This document shows, piece by piece, positions 44,918 to 54,420 of a stretch of 58,803 bases of DNA. The notes under the pieces are model-generated. The model did no database searches. It was not told where the DNA came from and saw only the letters and a list, made by a program, of their open reading frames with translations. Within the stretch, counting starts at the first letter, position 1. Every line of letters begins with the position of its first letter. The DNA is from Aeribacillus composti (GTDB taxonomy: Bacteria > Bacillota > Bacilli > Bacillales > Aeribacillaceae): contig NZ_VISS01000026.1 in NCBI RefSeq assembly GCF_007827555.1, forward strand, positions 1-58,803. The letters run 5' to 3'. Position numbers and translations under genes: made by a program.

Positions 44918-44946
44918 ATTATAGAGGATGTAAAAAATATTGGCAA
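44918..44946 (-). promoter_or_regulatory. SigA promoter of ppa
   Basis: On the minus strand TTGCCA (44946-44941) and TATAAT (44923-44918) with 17 bp between, 34 bp before the start codon. Confidence 0.8.
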
Positions 44947-45027
44947 TTGTAGAAAAAAGACAATGAAATAAAATAAGTTTCTTTTTTTTTTATTATTGTA
45001 TATAATGAAGATAAAAAAAATATGGAT

Positions 45028-45175
45028 TCATCTTCGGGGCAGGGTGAAATTCCCGACCGGCGGTGATAAAAGCTTTTAAGCTTTTTTAGCCCGTGACCCG
45101 TAAAGGTGTTTTTCCTTTACGGTGGATCTGGTGAGAATCCAGAGCCGACAGTATAGTCTGGATGGGAGAAGATGA
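45028..45175 (+). ncRNA. FMN riboswitch (RFN element) of ribU
   Basis: A second complete RFN aptamer: GGGGCAGGGTGAAATTCCCG, ACCGGCGGTGAT, AGCCCGTGACCCG, GGTGGATCTGGTG, CCAGAGCCGACAGTATAGT. P1 is TCATCTT (45028-45034) with AAGATGA (45169-45175). A -10 box TATAAT at 45001-45006 lies just upstream, with a weak T-rich -35. Bases 45032-45100 are identical to the rib operon copy. With promoter and terminator it fills the 450-bp gap before ribU. Confidence 0.97.
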
Positions 45176-45237
45176 GGGTTCAGGCGTTTCAAAAAATATG
45201 ATCATTGAAACGTTTATTTAAACCTGCTTACAATTCT

Positions 45238-45268
45238 CCCTCTGCGTCAATGTAGAGGGTTTTTTTAT
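45238..45268 (+). terminator. Terminator arm of the ribU FMN riboswitch
   Basis: CCCTCTGCG and TGTAGAGGG pair around TCAA, followed by TTTTTTT. It is the likely FMN-dependent stop, 67 bp before ribU. Confidence 0.85.
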
Positions 45269-45334
45269 TGAAGCAGGAGATGGACCCTTCCTTCTTTTCA
45301 AGATGGATCACAGAAAGAAAAGGAGAGAAGGACT

Positions 45335-45916
45335 GTGTTAAAATCAAAGGCATTTAAACTTGTTTTTGTAGGAATGTTGAGCGGGATTTCCTACTTGCTT
45401 ATGGCTCTTAACTTTCCGCTTCCGGGACTTCCGGCATTTTTAAAAATTGATTTCAGCGAAATTCCTGCTATGCTGGCGACGATTTTATTAGGGCCGATTG
45501 CAGGATTGGCTGTAGAAGCGATTAAAAATACGCTTCATTACATCATTCAAGGAAGCGCGACAGGAGTTCCGATTGATCAGTTGGCAAATTTCTTGGCCGG
45601 ATTGTTTTTCCTTTTGCCGTTTGCATTCGTGTTTCAAAAAGTTCGTTCGATGAAAGGGGTTCTTTTCGGTTTAGCTGCCGGGACCATTTCGATGTCAGTA
45701 GCCATGAGCTTATTGAACTATTATTTCATTTTGCCGGCATATACGCTGTTTTTAAATATGCCGCAAATGTCGATTGCAGAAGTGAAGCAAGTCATTATTG
45801 CCGGGATTTTGCCTTTTAACCTCATTAAAGGAACAATTATTGCCATTGTCTTTTTAATGATTTACGGCAGAATAAAAGAATGGCTTCAACATAAATTTAA
45901 CGTGCAAAATGCATAA
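45335..45916 (+). CDS. ribU: Riboflavin ECF transporter S component RibU (FmnP)
   Basis: A 193-residue membrane protein with six hydrophobic segments that captures riboflavin and works with the shared EcfA/EcfA'/EcfT module, not encoded here. N-terminal FVGMLSGISYLLMALNFPLPG carries the conserved Ala/Gly helix that contacts the ECF module; KIDFSEIPAMLATILLGP is typical of RibU. The start is GTG 45335 after AAGGAGAG. The upstream riboswitch ties uptake to FMN level. Confidence 0.95.
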   Translation: MLKSKAFKLVFVGMLSGISYLLMALNFPLPGLPAFLKIDFSEIPAMLATILLGPIAGLAVEAIKNTLHYIIQGSATGVPIDQLANFLAGLFFLLPFAFVFQKVRSMKGVLFGLAAGTISMSVAMSLLNYYFILPAYTLFLNMPQMSIAEVKQVIIAGILPFNLIKGTIIAIVFLMIYGRIKEWLQHKFNVQNA

Positions 45917-45992
45917 ATTTATATGCAAAAAAGCGGAGATCAGCCGCTATGATGTTTCGCATCATAACGGTGCTCCGAATTATGATACACAA

Positions 45993-46032
45993 AACCCCCA
46001 CAGAAATTCGTTTTTCCGTGGGGGTTGTTCTT
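45993..46032. terminator. Terminator between ribU and fer
   Basis: AACCCCCACAG / CCGTGGGGGTT stem followed by GTTCTTTT on the plus strand and TTTTGTG on the minus strand; it can serve both convergent genes. A smaller stem TATGATG/CATCATA lies shortly upstream. Confidence 0.85.
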
Positions 46033-46050
46033 TTAAAGCTGATGAAACAG

Positions 46051-46302
<252 letters not shown>

Positions 46303-46572
46303 CTAACCTCCTGTATAAATGAAATGAGTAGAAGTCATAAAAGAGAAAGAAACATTTATCTTCCACTTCAGAATGTTTTATATAATAATCAGAATACCAC
46401 ATAATTATTGTAAGATGGAATATTAAACATTTCAATAAAAAAAGATGAAAAGTCATAGTATTTCGATAAACTTACTTAAATCAATCATTCATTATATATT
46501 TTTCGACAATTATTGGATAAATTTTGATAAAATAAGGATTGAACAGAAGGTTTCAATTTTTAAGGTGATCAA

Positions 46573-47634
46573 ATGCCTCTCTCTTATTTGGAAGGAATTA
46601 TCCTTTATTGTTTTCAACAGCTCAAATGCGAGCGATCGAAAGCAGCTGTTTTTCATTTATTAAAAGGAAAAAAATCTTCTCAAACGATTCAAGATAGCAT
46701 TATTTTTCATTTATCGAACTTATTTGGGATTTGCCGTGAGCTCGAGCTTGAAGAATATAATCACTTGTTAAACAGATTGGTTCAGCTGTCATATGTCAAA
46801 CAAGTAAAAGGCGAGTTTTATATGGTCACAATGAACGGCGAACGGGTGCTGCAAGAATTTTTGTCAGAAAAACCGTTTCCTGATAAGCTGGATGGGGCCA
46901 CCTACAATGATATAGGAAAAATTTTTTGGCAGCGTTTATCTTTATTTGTTCAAACGGTTTCCCATCTAGTTTATAACCATTCGAAATTTTTACCTATAAC
47001 AAATAATGGTCAGCTGTTGCATTTTGTCAAAACATACATATTACAGATGAAAGAGACAAAGAAAAATATCGGAAATCGAACGTTTTTGGAAATGAACCGT
47101 TTGCTTGAATGTTTAGATGAAAAGGGAGCTATCTTAGTTGTCAATCGTTTGTCCGGCTTTAAAAAAAATGGAATCACCTTTGAACAGCTTGCAGCAGCTG
47201 CGAATGAAGATCCTTTTTATTTGAAGCTTATGTTTCAAGCTGCCGTCATTCAAATGGTGAACGAATTGCAAAAACGTTCTGATCAATATCCGATATTATT
47301 CGGTCTTTTACGAGATTTGATAAAAAAACACCCGCTAACCGCATCGGCGGAAAAAACGTACTGCTTGTTGGCGGAGGGGTTGGACATTGATGAAATTGCA
47401 GCAGTCCGAAAGCTTAAAAGAAATACGATTGAGGACCATATTGTTGAGATTGCTTTAAACATGCACGATTTTGCCTTCGAACCTTATGTAAGCAAAGAAG
47501 ATGTGCTCAAAATCGGGCAAGCGATTGAAAAGCTGCAAACAAACAAGCTGAAAACAGTTAAAGAATATCTTCAAGATCAATACAGCTATTTTCAAATTCG
47601 GCTGGCAATGGCTGCAATAAGGAGATGGCAATGA
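46573..47634 (+). CDS. ypbB: YpbB, helix-turn-helix protein linked to RecQ
   Basis: A 353-residue mostly helical protein, always upstream of recQ in Bacillus. The C-terminal region (about 255-350) contains a helicase-associated helix-turn-helix: [33 protein letters not shown], the type found at the C-terminus of many RecQ and WRN proteins. AAGGTGATC precedes ATG 46573. It overlaps recQ by 4 bp, suggesting the domain acts in trans with the helicase. Confidence 0.88.
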   Translation: MPLSYLEGIILYCFQQLKCERSKAAVFHLLKGKKSSQTIQDSIIFHLSNLFGICRELELEEYNHLLNRLVQLSYVKQVKGEFYMVTMNGERVLQEFLSEKPFPDKLDGATYNDIGKIFWQRLSLFVQTVSHLVYNHSKFLPITNNGQLLHFVKTYILQMKETKKNIGNRTFLEMNRLLECLDEKGAILVVNRLSGFKKNGITFEQLAAAANEDPFYLKLMFQAAVIQMVNELQKRSDQYPILFGLLRDLIKKHPLTASAEKTYCLLAEGLDIDEIAAVRKLKRNTIEDHIVEIALNMHDFAFEPYVSKEDVLKIGQAIEKLQTNKLKTVKEYLQDQYSYFQIRLAMAAIRRWQ

Positions 47635-49127
47635 CGAAAGATCTTTTTACTTTGCTGAAGGAAAAATTCGGTTATTCAAGCTTTAAAACAGGCCAAAAGG
47701 AAATAATTGAAGATGTTATTAGCGGACATGACGTAGTTGCCATGCTGCCGACAGGCGGTGGAAAATCATTGTGCTATCAGCTTTCTGGCTATTGTTTACA
47801 AGGTGCTGTATTAATAGTGTCCCCGCTATTGTCGCTCATGCAAGACCAGGAACAGCAGATGAAAATGTTTGGAGAAAAAAGAGTCATTGCATTAAACAGC
47901 TTTTTAACCCGATATGAAAAAGAAAAAGCTTTTCGGCAATTGCACCGTTACAAATTTATATTTTTATCGCCTGAAATGTTTAAATCAAAAAGGCTATTGG
48001 ATGCATTGGCGCAAATCCAAATATCTTTATTTGTCGTCGATGAAGCGCATTGCATTTCACAGTGGGGACATGATTTTCGGCCTGACTATTTAAAGCTCGG
48101 AAAGGTAAGGGAGATGATCGGTTCTCCTCCTTGTTTGGCGATGACCGCCACAGCCACTAAAGAAGTGCTGAACGATATCGCGAAATGCTTGCATTTAACC
48201 GATGCAACATTTCATATTCATTCTATTGACAGGCAAAACGTTGCCATTAATGTTGAAGCCGTAAGCAGCCAAGAGGAAAAATTGGAGCGATTAGCCGAAT
48301 GGCTGAAAATGTTAGAAGGGCCGGGTATCATTTATTGCTCCACAAGAAAGTGGGCGGAAGAGCTTGCCAGATGGATTGAACAAAAGGGAATGACAAATGC
48401 GGCTTATTATCATGGCGGAATGGAATATGAAGATAGAATGTTGATTCAACAGCAATTTTTAAATGACGAACTTTCGGTTATAACGGCGACAAATGCTTTT
48501 GGAATGGGAATAAACAAAAAAGACGTTCGATTTGTCATCCATTTCCATTATCCTGCTGACATGGAATCATACGTACAAGAAATAGGCCGGGCCGGAAGAG
48601 ATGGAAACCAAAGCATTGCAATTGCACTTGTAGCAAAGGGTGACGAGGAGTTTCCCCGGTCGATAATACGTTCTGAATTTCCTGAAAAAAAAGAGATTGA
48701 GTTGATTGTTAAAACGATTCGGTTAAAGGGATGCTTTGATTTAACAGATGAAGAGTGGAGCAGCTTCGGCTTGTCTGATGTACAGAGGAGATTTTTACAA
48801 TATAATTTCCAAATGTTGGATGAAAACATGTATCATTGGACGACTGATCAGATCGTAAATTATGTATGGAGCAAGATTGAAGATCGAATGAAAATGAAAT
48901 TTAAAAAATTAGCCGACATGGAAGCATTTTTACGAGCAAAAGCATGCAGGCGGAACATGATTTTAAGCTATTTTCAGGAAAAACCTTCAACAAAGGTTTC
49001 GATTTGCTGCGACAATTGCGGAATAAACGATCGTTTTTTTATCCGAAAAAAAATTCATTCATCCCAGCCAATGATAAAGTGGGATTGGAAGCAAGAATTA
49101 AAAAGGCTGTTTCGTCAAAGTGGGTGA
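47631..49127 (+). CDS. recQ: RecQ-family ATP-dependent DNA helicase (RecS)
   Basis: A 498-residue short RecQ (B. subtilis RecS/YpbC). Motifs: FKTGQKEII, Walker [19 protein letters not shown] box [25 protein letters not shown], and motif [12 protein letters not shown]. The zinc-binding part follows near the end (ACRRN...CCDNCG). No HRDC or winged-helix domain is present, and the missing C-terminal module may be supplied by YpbB. Start ATG 47631 has AAGGAGA 6 bp upstream. Confidence 0.94.
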   Translation: MTKDLFTLLKEKFGYSSFKTGQKEIIEDVISGHDVVAMLPTGGGKSLCYQLSGYCLQGAVLIVSPLLSLMQDQEQQMKMFGEKRVIALNSFLTRYEKEKAFRQLHRYKFIFLSPEMFKSKRLLDALAQIQISLFVVDEAHCISQWGHDFRPDYLKLGKVREMIGSPPCLAMTATATKEVLNDIAKCLHLTDATFHIHSIDRQNVAINVEAVSSQEEKLERLAEWLKMLEGPGIIYCSTRKWAEELARWIEQKGMTNAAYYHGGMEYEDRMLIQQQFLNDELSVITATNAFGMGINKKDVRFVIHFHYPADMESYVQEIGRAGRDGNQSIAIALVAKGDEEFPRSIIRSEFPEKKEIELIVKTIRLKGCFDLTDEEWSSFGLSDVQRRFLQYNFQMLDENMYHWTTDQIVNYVWSKIEDRMKMKFKKLADMEAFLRAKACRRNMILSYFQEKPSTKVSICCDNCGINDRFFIRKKIHSSQPMIKWDWKQELKRLFRQSG

Positions 49128-49755
49128 AGGCGTGATTAAAAGACAAGAAGAATTGATAAAGAACATGACCGATCGAGAGCTTTTATTTCATCTCATGGTC
49201 ACTCAGTCGCTATTTCTTCTTATATCGATTATTTTAGGGTTCATTTTTTTTGACCGTGCGGAGGATTTTTTTCAATTATGGGAATTGAGTTGGGAAACGA
49301 TAGCTGTTGGCTTGCTTGCAACAGTTATCGTTCTGCTCATTGATTTGGTAATTATGAAATGGGCGCCAAAAAGCTGGTACGATGATGGAGGAATCAATGA
49401 AAAACTGTTTCAAAACAGAAGCTTGCCGGAAATTTTTTGGATGACCCTTATCGTTGCTTTTGCGGAAGAAATATTGTTTCGCGGGGTTCTGCAAACCCAT
49501 TTCGGACTGTTTATCGCCAGTTTGATCTTTGCCTTCATGCATTTTCGTTATCTTTCAAAATGGCTGTTATTTGCAACGGTTTTGTTCGTCAGTTTTTTTC
49601 TCGGAGTGATATTTGAACTGACTGAGAATATTTTAACAACAATTTTCGCTCATTTTCTTATCGACTTTGTATCGGCAGTGCAAATTCGCTTTCAATATTT
49701 GAAAAATAGTAAAGGCGATGGGAGGGACGATGAAGAAGATGACAAGTCCGTATGA
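49120..49755 (+). CDS. ypbD: CPBP family intramembrane protease YpbD
   Basis: A 211-residue membrane protein of the CAAX protease/bacteriocin-processing (Abi) family. About six helices. The conserved motifs are [14 protein letters not shown] (catalytic Glu pair, near residue 117), FAFMHFRYL and a C-terminal FAHFLIDF. The start is uncertain: GTG 49120 overlaps recQ, and GTG 49132 lies 12 bp further. The substrate is unknown. It is part of the ypbB-recQ-ypbD-ypbE operon. Confidence 0.85.
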   Translation: MGEGVIKRQEELIKNMTDRELLFHLMVTQSLFLLISIILGFIFFDRAEDFFQLWELSWETIAVGLLATVIVLLIDLVIMKWAPKSWYDDGGINEKLFQNRSLPEIFWMTLIVAFAEEILFRGVLQTHFGLFIASLIFAFMHFRYLSKWLLFATVLFVSFFLGVIFELTENILTTIFAHFLIDFVSAVQIRFQYLKNSKGDGRDDEEDDKSV

Positions 49756-50377
49756 ACATGACCAAGCTGAGCGTTTAAGGGAAAAAATGATTGATGAAAT
49801 AAAAGAGAGAACGGGGACATATCCGTCTCGGAGTGAAGTGCATAAAAAAAGGCGGAAGAAAAAAAAGAAAATGAACTATCCGCTTTTGCGTATTCTCGTC
49901 TTTCTTTTTATATTAGTGCCAGTCGTTGTTTTATTTTTAACTTCTTATTTGGAACGAAATCAATCAAACCGTAGCGGGGAAAATCTTTCAGATTTTGACT
50001 CTGTAATTATTAAAAATAATAGCGGGAAGTCTGTTCAAGAAGAGAGAGTGGAAGAAAATAATTCCTCTAACTCAGACAAAGAAGGAAATCAGAATGAACA
50101 GGAAGCTTCTCCAACGACTGAAGAACAATCCTCTTCCAACAGCACAAGAGACGAAACCCGAAAAGAAATTTCTGGAAATGAAAGCGATGGAAACATGGAA
50201 GAAAACAGACGCATCATTACTCATGTTGTCCAGCCGAACGAAACGCTATATAAAATCTCGATGAAGTATTATAAAAGCCGAAATGGCGAAGAGCTTATTC
50301 GAGAATGGAATCATCTTCAAGATTCCAACATTTATGTCGGACAAGTTTTAAAAATCCCTTTAGATAATCCCCAATAA
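49730..50377 (+). CDS. ypbE: YpbE, membrane-anchored LysM-domain protein
   Basis: A 215-residue protein: basic cytosolic part (KKRRKKKKK), one membrane helix at about 49-69 (LLRILVFLFILVPVVVLFLTSYL), a low-complexity Ser/Asn/Glu-rich linker (about 72-160) and a C-terminal LysM domain (about 165-212; HVVQPNETLYKISMKYY, IYVGQVLKIP) that should bind peptidoglycan. The start is ambiguous: ATG 49718, 49730 or 49739 with GGAGGG at 49721-49726; 49730 is taken. The 5' end overlaps ypbD. Confidence 0.85.
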   Translation: MKKMTSPYEHDQAERLREKMIDEIKERTGTYPSRSEVHKKRRKKKKKMNYPLLRILVFLFILVPVVVLFLTSYLERNQSNRSGENLSDFDSVIIKNNSGKSVQEERVEENNSSNSDKEGNQNEQEASPTTEEQSSSNSTRDETRKEISGNESDGNMEENRRIITHVVQPNETLYKISMKYYKSRNGEELIREWNHLQDSNIYVGQVLKIPLDNPQ

Positions 50378-50447
50378 ATAAAAATTTTTCATATTTGAAA
50401 AAGATCATGCATAACTTGTACAAAAAACTTTGGGGGATTTTAAACGA

Positions 50448-50900
50448 ATGGAAAGGCAAATTAAAGATCTGCCCTATACAGATCAACCTACCAAGCATAT
50501 GCTGCAAGGGCTCATTGAGCGTAAAAGAGAATTCGAAACATATAAACAGAAATGTTTGGTTTGGCAAATAATTACATTTGTGGAAGTGATTATTTTTATA
50601 GTGTTTATTTATTTCAACGTATATCAACGATTGGAAACAGATCTTTTGTTTGTTTTATTCTATTTTTTTCAATCATCACACTTATTCGCCGTTTTGCTGA
50701 TTGCATTCAGCTATTCAACAGCCGTTTATTTTAAAAAGAAAGAAGAAAAAGCGGAAAAAGAATATCATGAGCTTAGATGGGAAATTATTGATAAAAGCAC
50801 TGATTTTTGGAAAAGCGAAGAAGAGTGGATGAATCGCGACAAGGTTTTTTCTGTTATGAAAAAAGAATTCGATATTAATCTCTATTATAAAACGAAATAA
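50448..50900 (+). CDS. ypbF: YpbF, DUF2663 membrane protein
   Basis: A 150-residue protein with two hydrophobic segments (about 36-55 and 62-88), a charged helical region after them (KKKEEKAEKEYHELRWEI) and C-terminal NLYYKTK. Length and pattern fit the DUF2663/YpbF group. GGGGGAT lies about 12 bp before ATG 50448; an in-frame TTG at 50430 has no site. The function is unknown. In B. subtilis a phosphoesterase gene (ypbG) is expected next, but is not present here. Confidence 0.8.
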   Translation: MERQIKDLPYTDQPTKHMLQGLIERKREFETYKQKCLVWQIITFVEVIIFIVFIYFNVYQRLETDLLFVLFYFFQSSHLFAVLLIAFSYSTAVYFKKKEEKAEKEYHELRWEIIDKSTDFWKSEEEWMNRDKVFSVMKKEFDINLYYKTK

Positions 50901-51030
50901 AAATGTGATTTGTGAGTAAAAATGCTTGTCTTCACCCCCTCGTAATTGTAAACTGTTTACTAACTAAAGAACCATCTTTTAGAATCAACATACAATATCG
51001 TATGATGTATTGACGGCAGGAGGGAAGAAG

Positions 51031-51612
51031 ATGCGGCTCGAGCGTCTTAATCATAATAAAATTAAAATTTTCCTGACTCTAGATGATTTGTCGGATCGCG
51101 GCTTAACAAAAGAAGATCTATGGAACAACTCTTTAAAAGTTCATCAGCTTTTCCGGGAAATGATCAATGAGGCAAGTGAAGAACTCGATTTTCATGCAAA
51201 CGGTTCGATTGCGGTCGAGGTTTATTCACTAAAAGCACAGGGAATGGTGATTATTGTTTCCAAAAATAATGATGAAGAACTTGAAGATGAATTTTTAGAT
51301 GATTATATTGAAATGCAAGTAAAAGTGGATGAACATCAAGATATATTGTATGAGTTTTTGAATTTCGAAGATGTCCTCGATCTTGCAAAAGTTCTTCAAC
51401 GTTTCGAAATAACAGAAGGCGCGCTATATTCATATCAGGGACGATACTACCTGCTGTTTGATGACATCTCTAAGATTGAAACGGAGCATCTTGTTGCAAT
51501 TTTAGCGGAATATGGAACGCCGACACATATGACAACTCATAGACTGCATGAATATGGAAAATTATTGATAAAGGATCACGCTGTTCGTCTTTTGAATGAC
51601 TATTTTTCCTGA
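51031..51612 (+). CDS. mecB: Adaptor protein MecB (YpbH), MecA paralogue
   Basis: A 193-residue adaptor for the ClpC AAA+ unfoldase. The N-terminal substrate-recognition part (1-80) begins MRLERLNHNKIKIFLTLDDLSDRGLTKEDLW; the C-terminal ClpC-binding part (about 105-193) shows FEDVLDLAKVLQ and YLLFDD. A short acidic linker (DEELEDEFLDDYIE) lies between. AGGAGGG precedes ATG 51031. Two terminators follow. Confidence 0.9.
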   Translation: MRLERLNHNKIKIFLTLDDLSDRGLTKEDLWNNSLKVHQLFREMINEASEELDFHANGSIAVEVYSLKAQGMVIIVSKNNDEELEDEFLDDYIEMQVKVDEHQDILYEFLNFEDVLDLAKVLQRFEITEGALYSYQGRYYLLFDDISKIETEHLVAILAEYGTPTHMTTHRLHEYGKLLIKDHAVRLLNDYFS

Positions 51613-51613
51613 G

Positions 51614-51658
51614 GCTGACAAAACATCGCCTTTCAGCGATGTTTTATCAGCTTTTTTT
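51614..51658 (+). terminator. Terminator of mecB
   Basis: GCTGACAAAACATCGC / GCGATGTTTTATCAGC stem around CTTTCA, followed by TTTTTTT. Confidence 0.9.
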
Positions 51659-51690
51659 GCGTAGATTTAGTATTTTATTTGATAAAAAAC

Positions 51691-51717
51691 AAAGCGGTTT
51701 GCCGCTTTCTTTTTTTA
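51691..51717 (+). terminator. Second hairpin terminator between mecB and gudB
   Basis: AAAGCGG-TTTG-CCGCTTT is followed by CTTTTTTT. It lies 40 bp behind the first terminator and fully isolates gudB. Confidence 0.8.
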
Positions 51718-51758
51718 ACAAGAAATTCAGTATCCCTTTATTTTCTATGAATTAATGA

Positions 51759-51786
51759 TTGAATTAATTTATAGAAGGTGTATACT
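51759..51786 (+). promoter_or_regulatory. SigA promoter of gudB
   Basis: TTGAAT (51759-51764) and TATACT (51781-51786) are 16 bp apart, 62 bp before the gudB start. Confidence 0.6.
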
Positions 51787-51848
51787 AAGTCATGAAAGGT
51801 GGACTTTTCCTTTTCATTATTAAAGAACATATAGGAGGTTTACTTATT

Positions 51849-53105
51849 ATGGTAGCCGAAGGCAATGACAAGCATGATGTGCTAAAAGCTACGCAAAAGG
51901 TAATACATAAAGCGTTAGGAAAACTAGGTTATCCAGAAGAGGTGTATGAATTATTAAAAGAGCCGATTCGCATGCTGACAGTGAAAATACCTGTTCGCAT
52001 GGATGACGGTTCTGTTAAAATATTTACTGGCTACCGGGCGCAGCATAATGATTCTGTAGGACCTACAAAAGGAGGCGTTCGCTTCCATCCAAATGTAACT
52101 GAAAACGAGGTAAAAGCGCTTTCAATTTGGATGAGTCTAAAATGCGGAATTATTGATTTGCCTTACGGTGGTGGAAAAGGTGGAATTGTTTGTGATCCAA
52201 GAGATATGTCGTTCAGGGAATTAGAAAGATTAAGCAGAGGATACGTTCGGGCAATTAGTCAAATTGTTGGCCCTACAAAAGATATACCTGCACCTGATGT
52301 ATTTACGAACTCGCAAATCATGGCTTGGATGATGGATGAATACAGCCGGATTGATGAATTTAATTCGCCAGGATTTATTACCGGCAAGCCTCTCGTTCTC
52401 GGCGGTTCACATGGCCGTGAATCGGCAACGGCAAAAGGCGTGACCATTTGCATTCGCGAAGCAGCGAAGAAGCGTGGAATTTCTTTACAAGGGGCTAGGG
52501 TCGTTGTCCAAGGATTTGGAAATGCAGGCGGTTATTTAGCAAAATTTATGCATGATGCCGGAGCAAAAGTTGTAGGTATTTCCGATGCATACGGCGGTCT
52601 GTACGATCCAGACGGACTAGACATCGATTATTTATTAGACCGGCGCGACAGCTTCGGAACTGTTACGAAATTGTTTAATGATACGATCACTAATAAAGAA
52701 TTGTTAGAACTTGATTGCGAAATTTTAGTTCCTGCGGCGATTGAAAACCAAATTACAGAAGAAAATGCCCATAATATTCGGGCTCAAATTGTCGTAGAAG
52801 CAGCCAACGGTCCGACAACTGTTGAAGCCACTCAAATCTTAACGGACCGGGGAATTTTACTCGTGCCTGACGTATTGGCAAGCGCGGGAGGAGTAACGGT
52901 TTCTTATTTCGAATGGGTTCAAAATAATCAGGGCTACTATTGGTCTGAAGAAGAAGTGGAAGAAAAATTGGAAAAAATGATGGTGAAAGCATTTAACACT
53001 GTATATGAAACGGCGCAAAACAGAAGAGTAGATATGCGGCTTGCTGCATATATGGTAGGCGTAAGAAAAATGGCAGAAGCATGCAGATATCGCGGATGGG
53101 TATAA
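51849..53105 (+). CDS. gudB: NAD-dependent glutamate dehydrogenase GudB
   Basis: A 418-residue hexameric enzyme converting glutamate to 2-oxoglutarate and ammonium. Catalytic site: GPTKGGVRFHP and MSLKCGIIDLPYGGGKGGI with the active Lys; NAD fold VVVQGFGNAGGYLA. ATG 51849 has AGGAGG about 10 bp upstream; the frame continues upstream to 51792. The segment NEVKALSIWMS carries a single VKA, so the 9-bp duplication that silences gudB in B. subtilis 168 is absent and the enzyme should be active. Confidence 0.96.
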   Translation: MVAEGNDKHDVLKATQKVIHKALGKLGYPEEVYELLKEPIRMLTVKIPVRMDDGSVKIFTGYRAQHNDSVGPTKGGVRFHPNVTENEVKALSIWMSLKCGIIDLPYGGGKGGIVCDPRDMSFRELERLSRGYVRAISQIVGPTKDIPAPDVFTNSQIMAWMMDEYSRIDEFNSPGFITGKPLVLGGSHGRESATAKGVTICIREAAKKRGISLQGARVVVQGFGNAGGYLAKFMHDAGAKVVGISDAYGGLYDPDGLDIDYLLDRRDSFGTVTKLFNDTITNKELLELDCEILVPAAIENQITEENAHNIRAQIVVEAANGPTTVEATQILTDRGILLVPDVLASAGGVTVSYFEWVQNNQGYYWSEEEVEEKLEKMMVKAFNTVYETAQNRRVDMRLAAYMVGVRKMAEACRYRGWV

Positions 53106-53124
53106 TATTTGCATCGTTTTGCAG

Positions 53125-53157
53125 TTTCCCCTATGATAATGTAGGGGAAATTTTTCT
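53125..53157 (+). terminator. Terminator of gudB
   Basis: TTTCCCCTA-TGATAATG-TAGGGGAAA followed by TTTTTCTTTT. Confidence 0.9.
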
Positions 53158-53195
53158 TTTGTCACCAGCCGCTTAATGCTATAGGAGTGATCATG

Positions 53196-54164
53196 ATGCA
53201 AGAAGAAAAAGTGATCATTGTCGGCGGAGGTCCATGTGGACTATCGGCTGCGATCGAATTGAAGGAAAAAGGAATAAATCCTTTAGTTATTGAAAAAGGA
53301 AATATTGTTGATTCCATTTATCGCTTTCCAACACATCAAACCTTTTTCAGCACAGCAGACAGGCTTGAAATTGGCGGAGTCCCATTTATCACAGAAAACC
53401 GAAAGCCTGTCCGCAATCAAGCGCTTGCTTACTACCGGGAAGTTGTGAAGCGAAAAAATTTGCGCATTCATACATATGAAAAAGTAGAGAAGGTAGAAAA
53501 GCAGCAGGACGGAACGTTCATGGTAACGACGGAAAAAGGAAAATATCGTGCGTCATTTGTTGTGATTGCTACAGGTTATTATGATAATCCAAATTACATG
53601 AATGTTCCAGGCGAAAATCTGCCCCACGTTTTCCATTATTTTAAAGAAGCTCATCCATATTTTGATAAAGATGTCGTTGTGATCGGCGGGAAAAACTCAA
53701 GTGTTGATGCCGCGCTTGAGCTTTATAAAGCCGGGGCTAGAGTAACTGTATTGTACCGAGGAAGCGGGTATTCTTCAAGCATTAAGCCTTGGATATTGCC
53801 GGAATTTGATTCTCTTATCAAAAAAGGCTATATAAAAATGGAATTTCGGGCAGATGTAAAAGAAATTAAAAATGACTCTATTAGTTATATTGTGAACGGA
53901 ACAGAAGAAAAAACTATTCCTTGTGATTTTGTCTTTGCCATGACTGGCTACCATCCAGATCATAACTTTTTGAAAAAAATGGGTGTACTTATTGATGAGC
54001 AGACAGGCAGACCTTACTACAATCCCGATACAATGGAAACGAATGTAAACGGGATTTTTATAGCCGGTGTCATCGCAGCTGGAAATGATGCGAATGAGAT
54101 TTTTATCGAAAACGGCAGATTTCACGGGGAATTGATCGCAGAAGAAATTATCAAAAGAGTATAA
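53196..54164 (+). CDS. ypdA: YpdA, bacillithiol disulfide reductase (Bdr)
   Basis: A 322-residue FAD/NAD(P)-dependent oxidoreductase; YpdA of Firmicutes reduces oxidised bacillithiol. FAD motif IIVGGGPCGLSAA at the N-terminus, including the conserved Cys in GGPCG; NADPH motif VVVIGGKNSSVDAAL near residue 167; C-terminal FAD-binding GIFIAGVIAAGNDANEI. Of three possible starts (53187, 53193, 53196) ATG 53196 has the best spacing to AGGAG. Highly similar to B. subtilis YpdA. It follows gudB as in that species. Confidence 0.95.
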   Translation: MQEEKVIIVGGGPCGLSAAIELKEKGINPLVIEKGNIVDSIYRFPTHQTFFSTADRLEIGGVPFITENRKPVRNQALAYYREVVKRKNLRIHTYEKVEKVEKQQDGTFMVTTEKGKYRASFVVIATGYYDNPNYMNVPGENLPHVFHYFKEAHPYFDKDVVVIGGKNSSVDAALELYKAGARVTVLYRGSGYSSSIKPWILPEFDSLIKKGYIKMEFRADVKEIKNDSISYIVNGTEEKTIPCDFVFAMTGYHPDHNFLKKMGVLIDEQTGRPYYNPDTMETNVNGIFIAGVIAAGNDANEIFIENGRFHGELIAEEIIKRV

Positions 54165-54169
54165 AAATA

Positions 54170-54368
54170 GGGGATGTCCCGAAAATAATCAAGTAGAGAA
54201 AAACAATCCGTTTTTCTCTACTTGATTTTGTTGCTTTCATAAGTTGTGGGGCCGTCCAGAAATCAAATCGCCATTGAAAACAAAAAATCATAAACACCGA
54301 TATATCAACGTTTCTAACACATTAATGGGGACGTCAATAAGCCGTAAAAACGGCTTATTAGACACCCC
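54170..54368. repeat. Intergenic repeat block with three GGGGnnGTCn units
   Basis: GGGGATGTCC (54170), GGGGCCGTCC (54248) and GGGGACGTCA (54327) are direct repeats 78 and 79 bp apart. Two strong hairpins are included: a perfect 17-bp stem at 54188-54226 and AATAAGCCGT/ACGGCTTATT at 54337-54360, the latter bounded by GGGGACGTC and GACACCCC. No gene. Similar GGnTGTCC ends occur in the block at 3231-3523. Confidence 0.55.
54188..54230. terminator. Terminator downstream of ypdA
   Basis: A perfect 17-bp stem ATCAAGTAGAGAAAAAC / GTTTTTCTCTACTTGAT around AATCC, followed by TTTTG. It may belong to the surrounding repeat. Confidence 0.75.
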
Positions 54369-54420
54369 TTTACTTGTAACATTTTTTAGTAAAATTTGTG
54401 TTGATCATCACAACAGCTTA

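Noticed and set aside
51849-53105. Inactive (cryptic) gudB as in B. subtilis 168
   Set aside because: The 9-bp direct repeat giving VKAVKAA is absent; the sequence reads NEVKALSIWMS without duplication.
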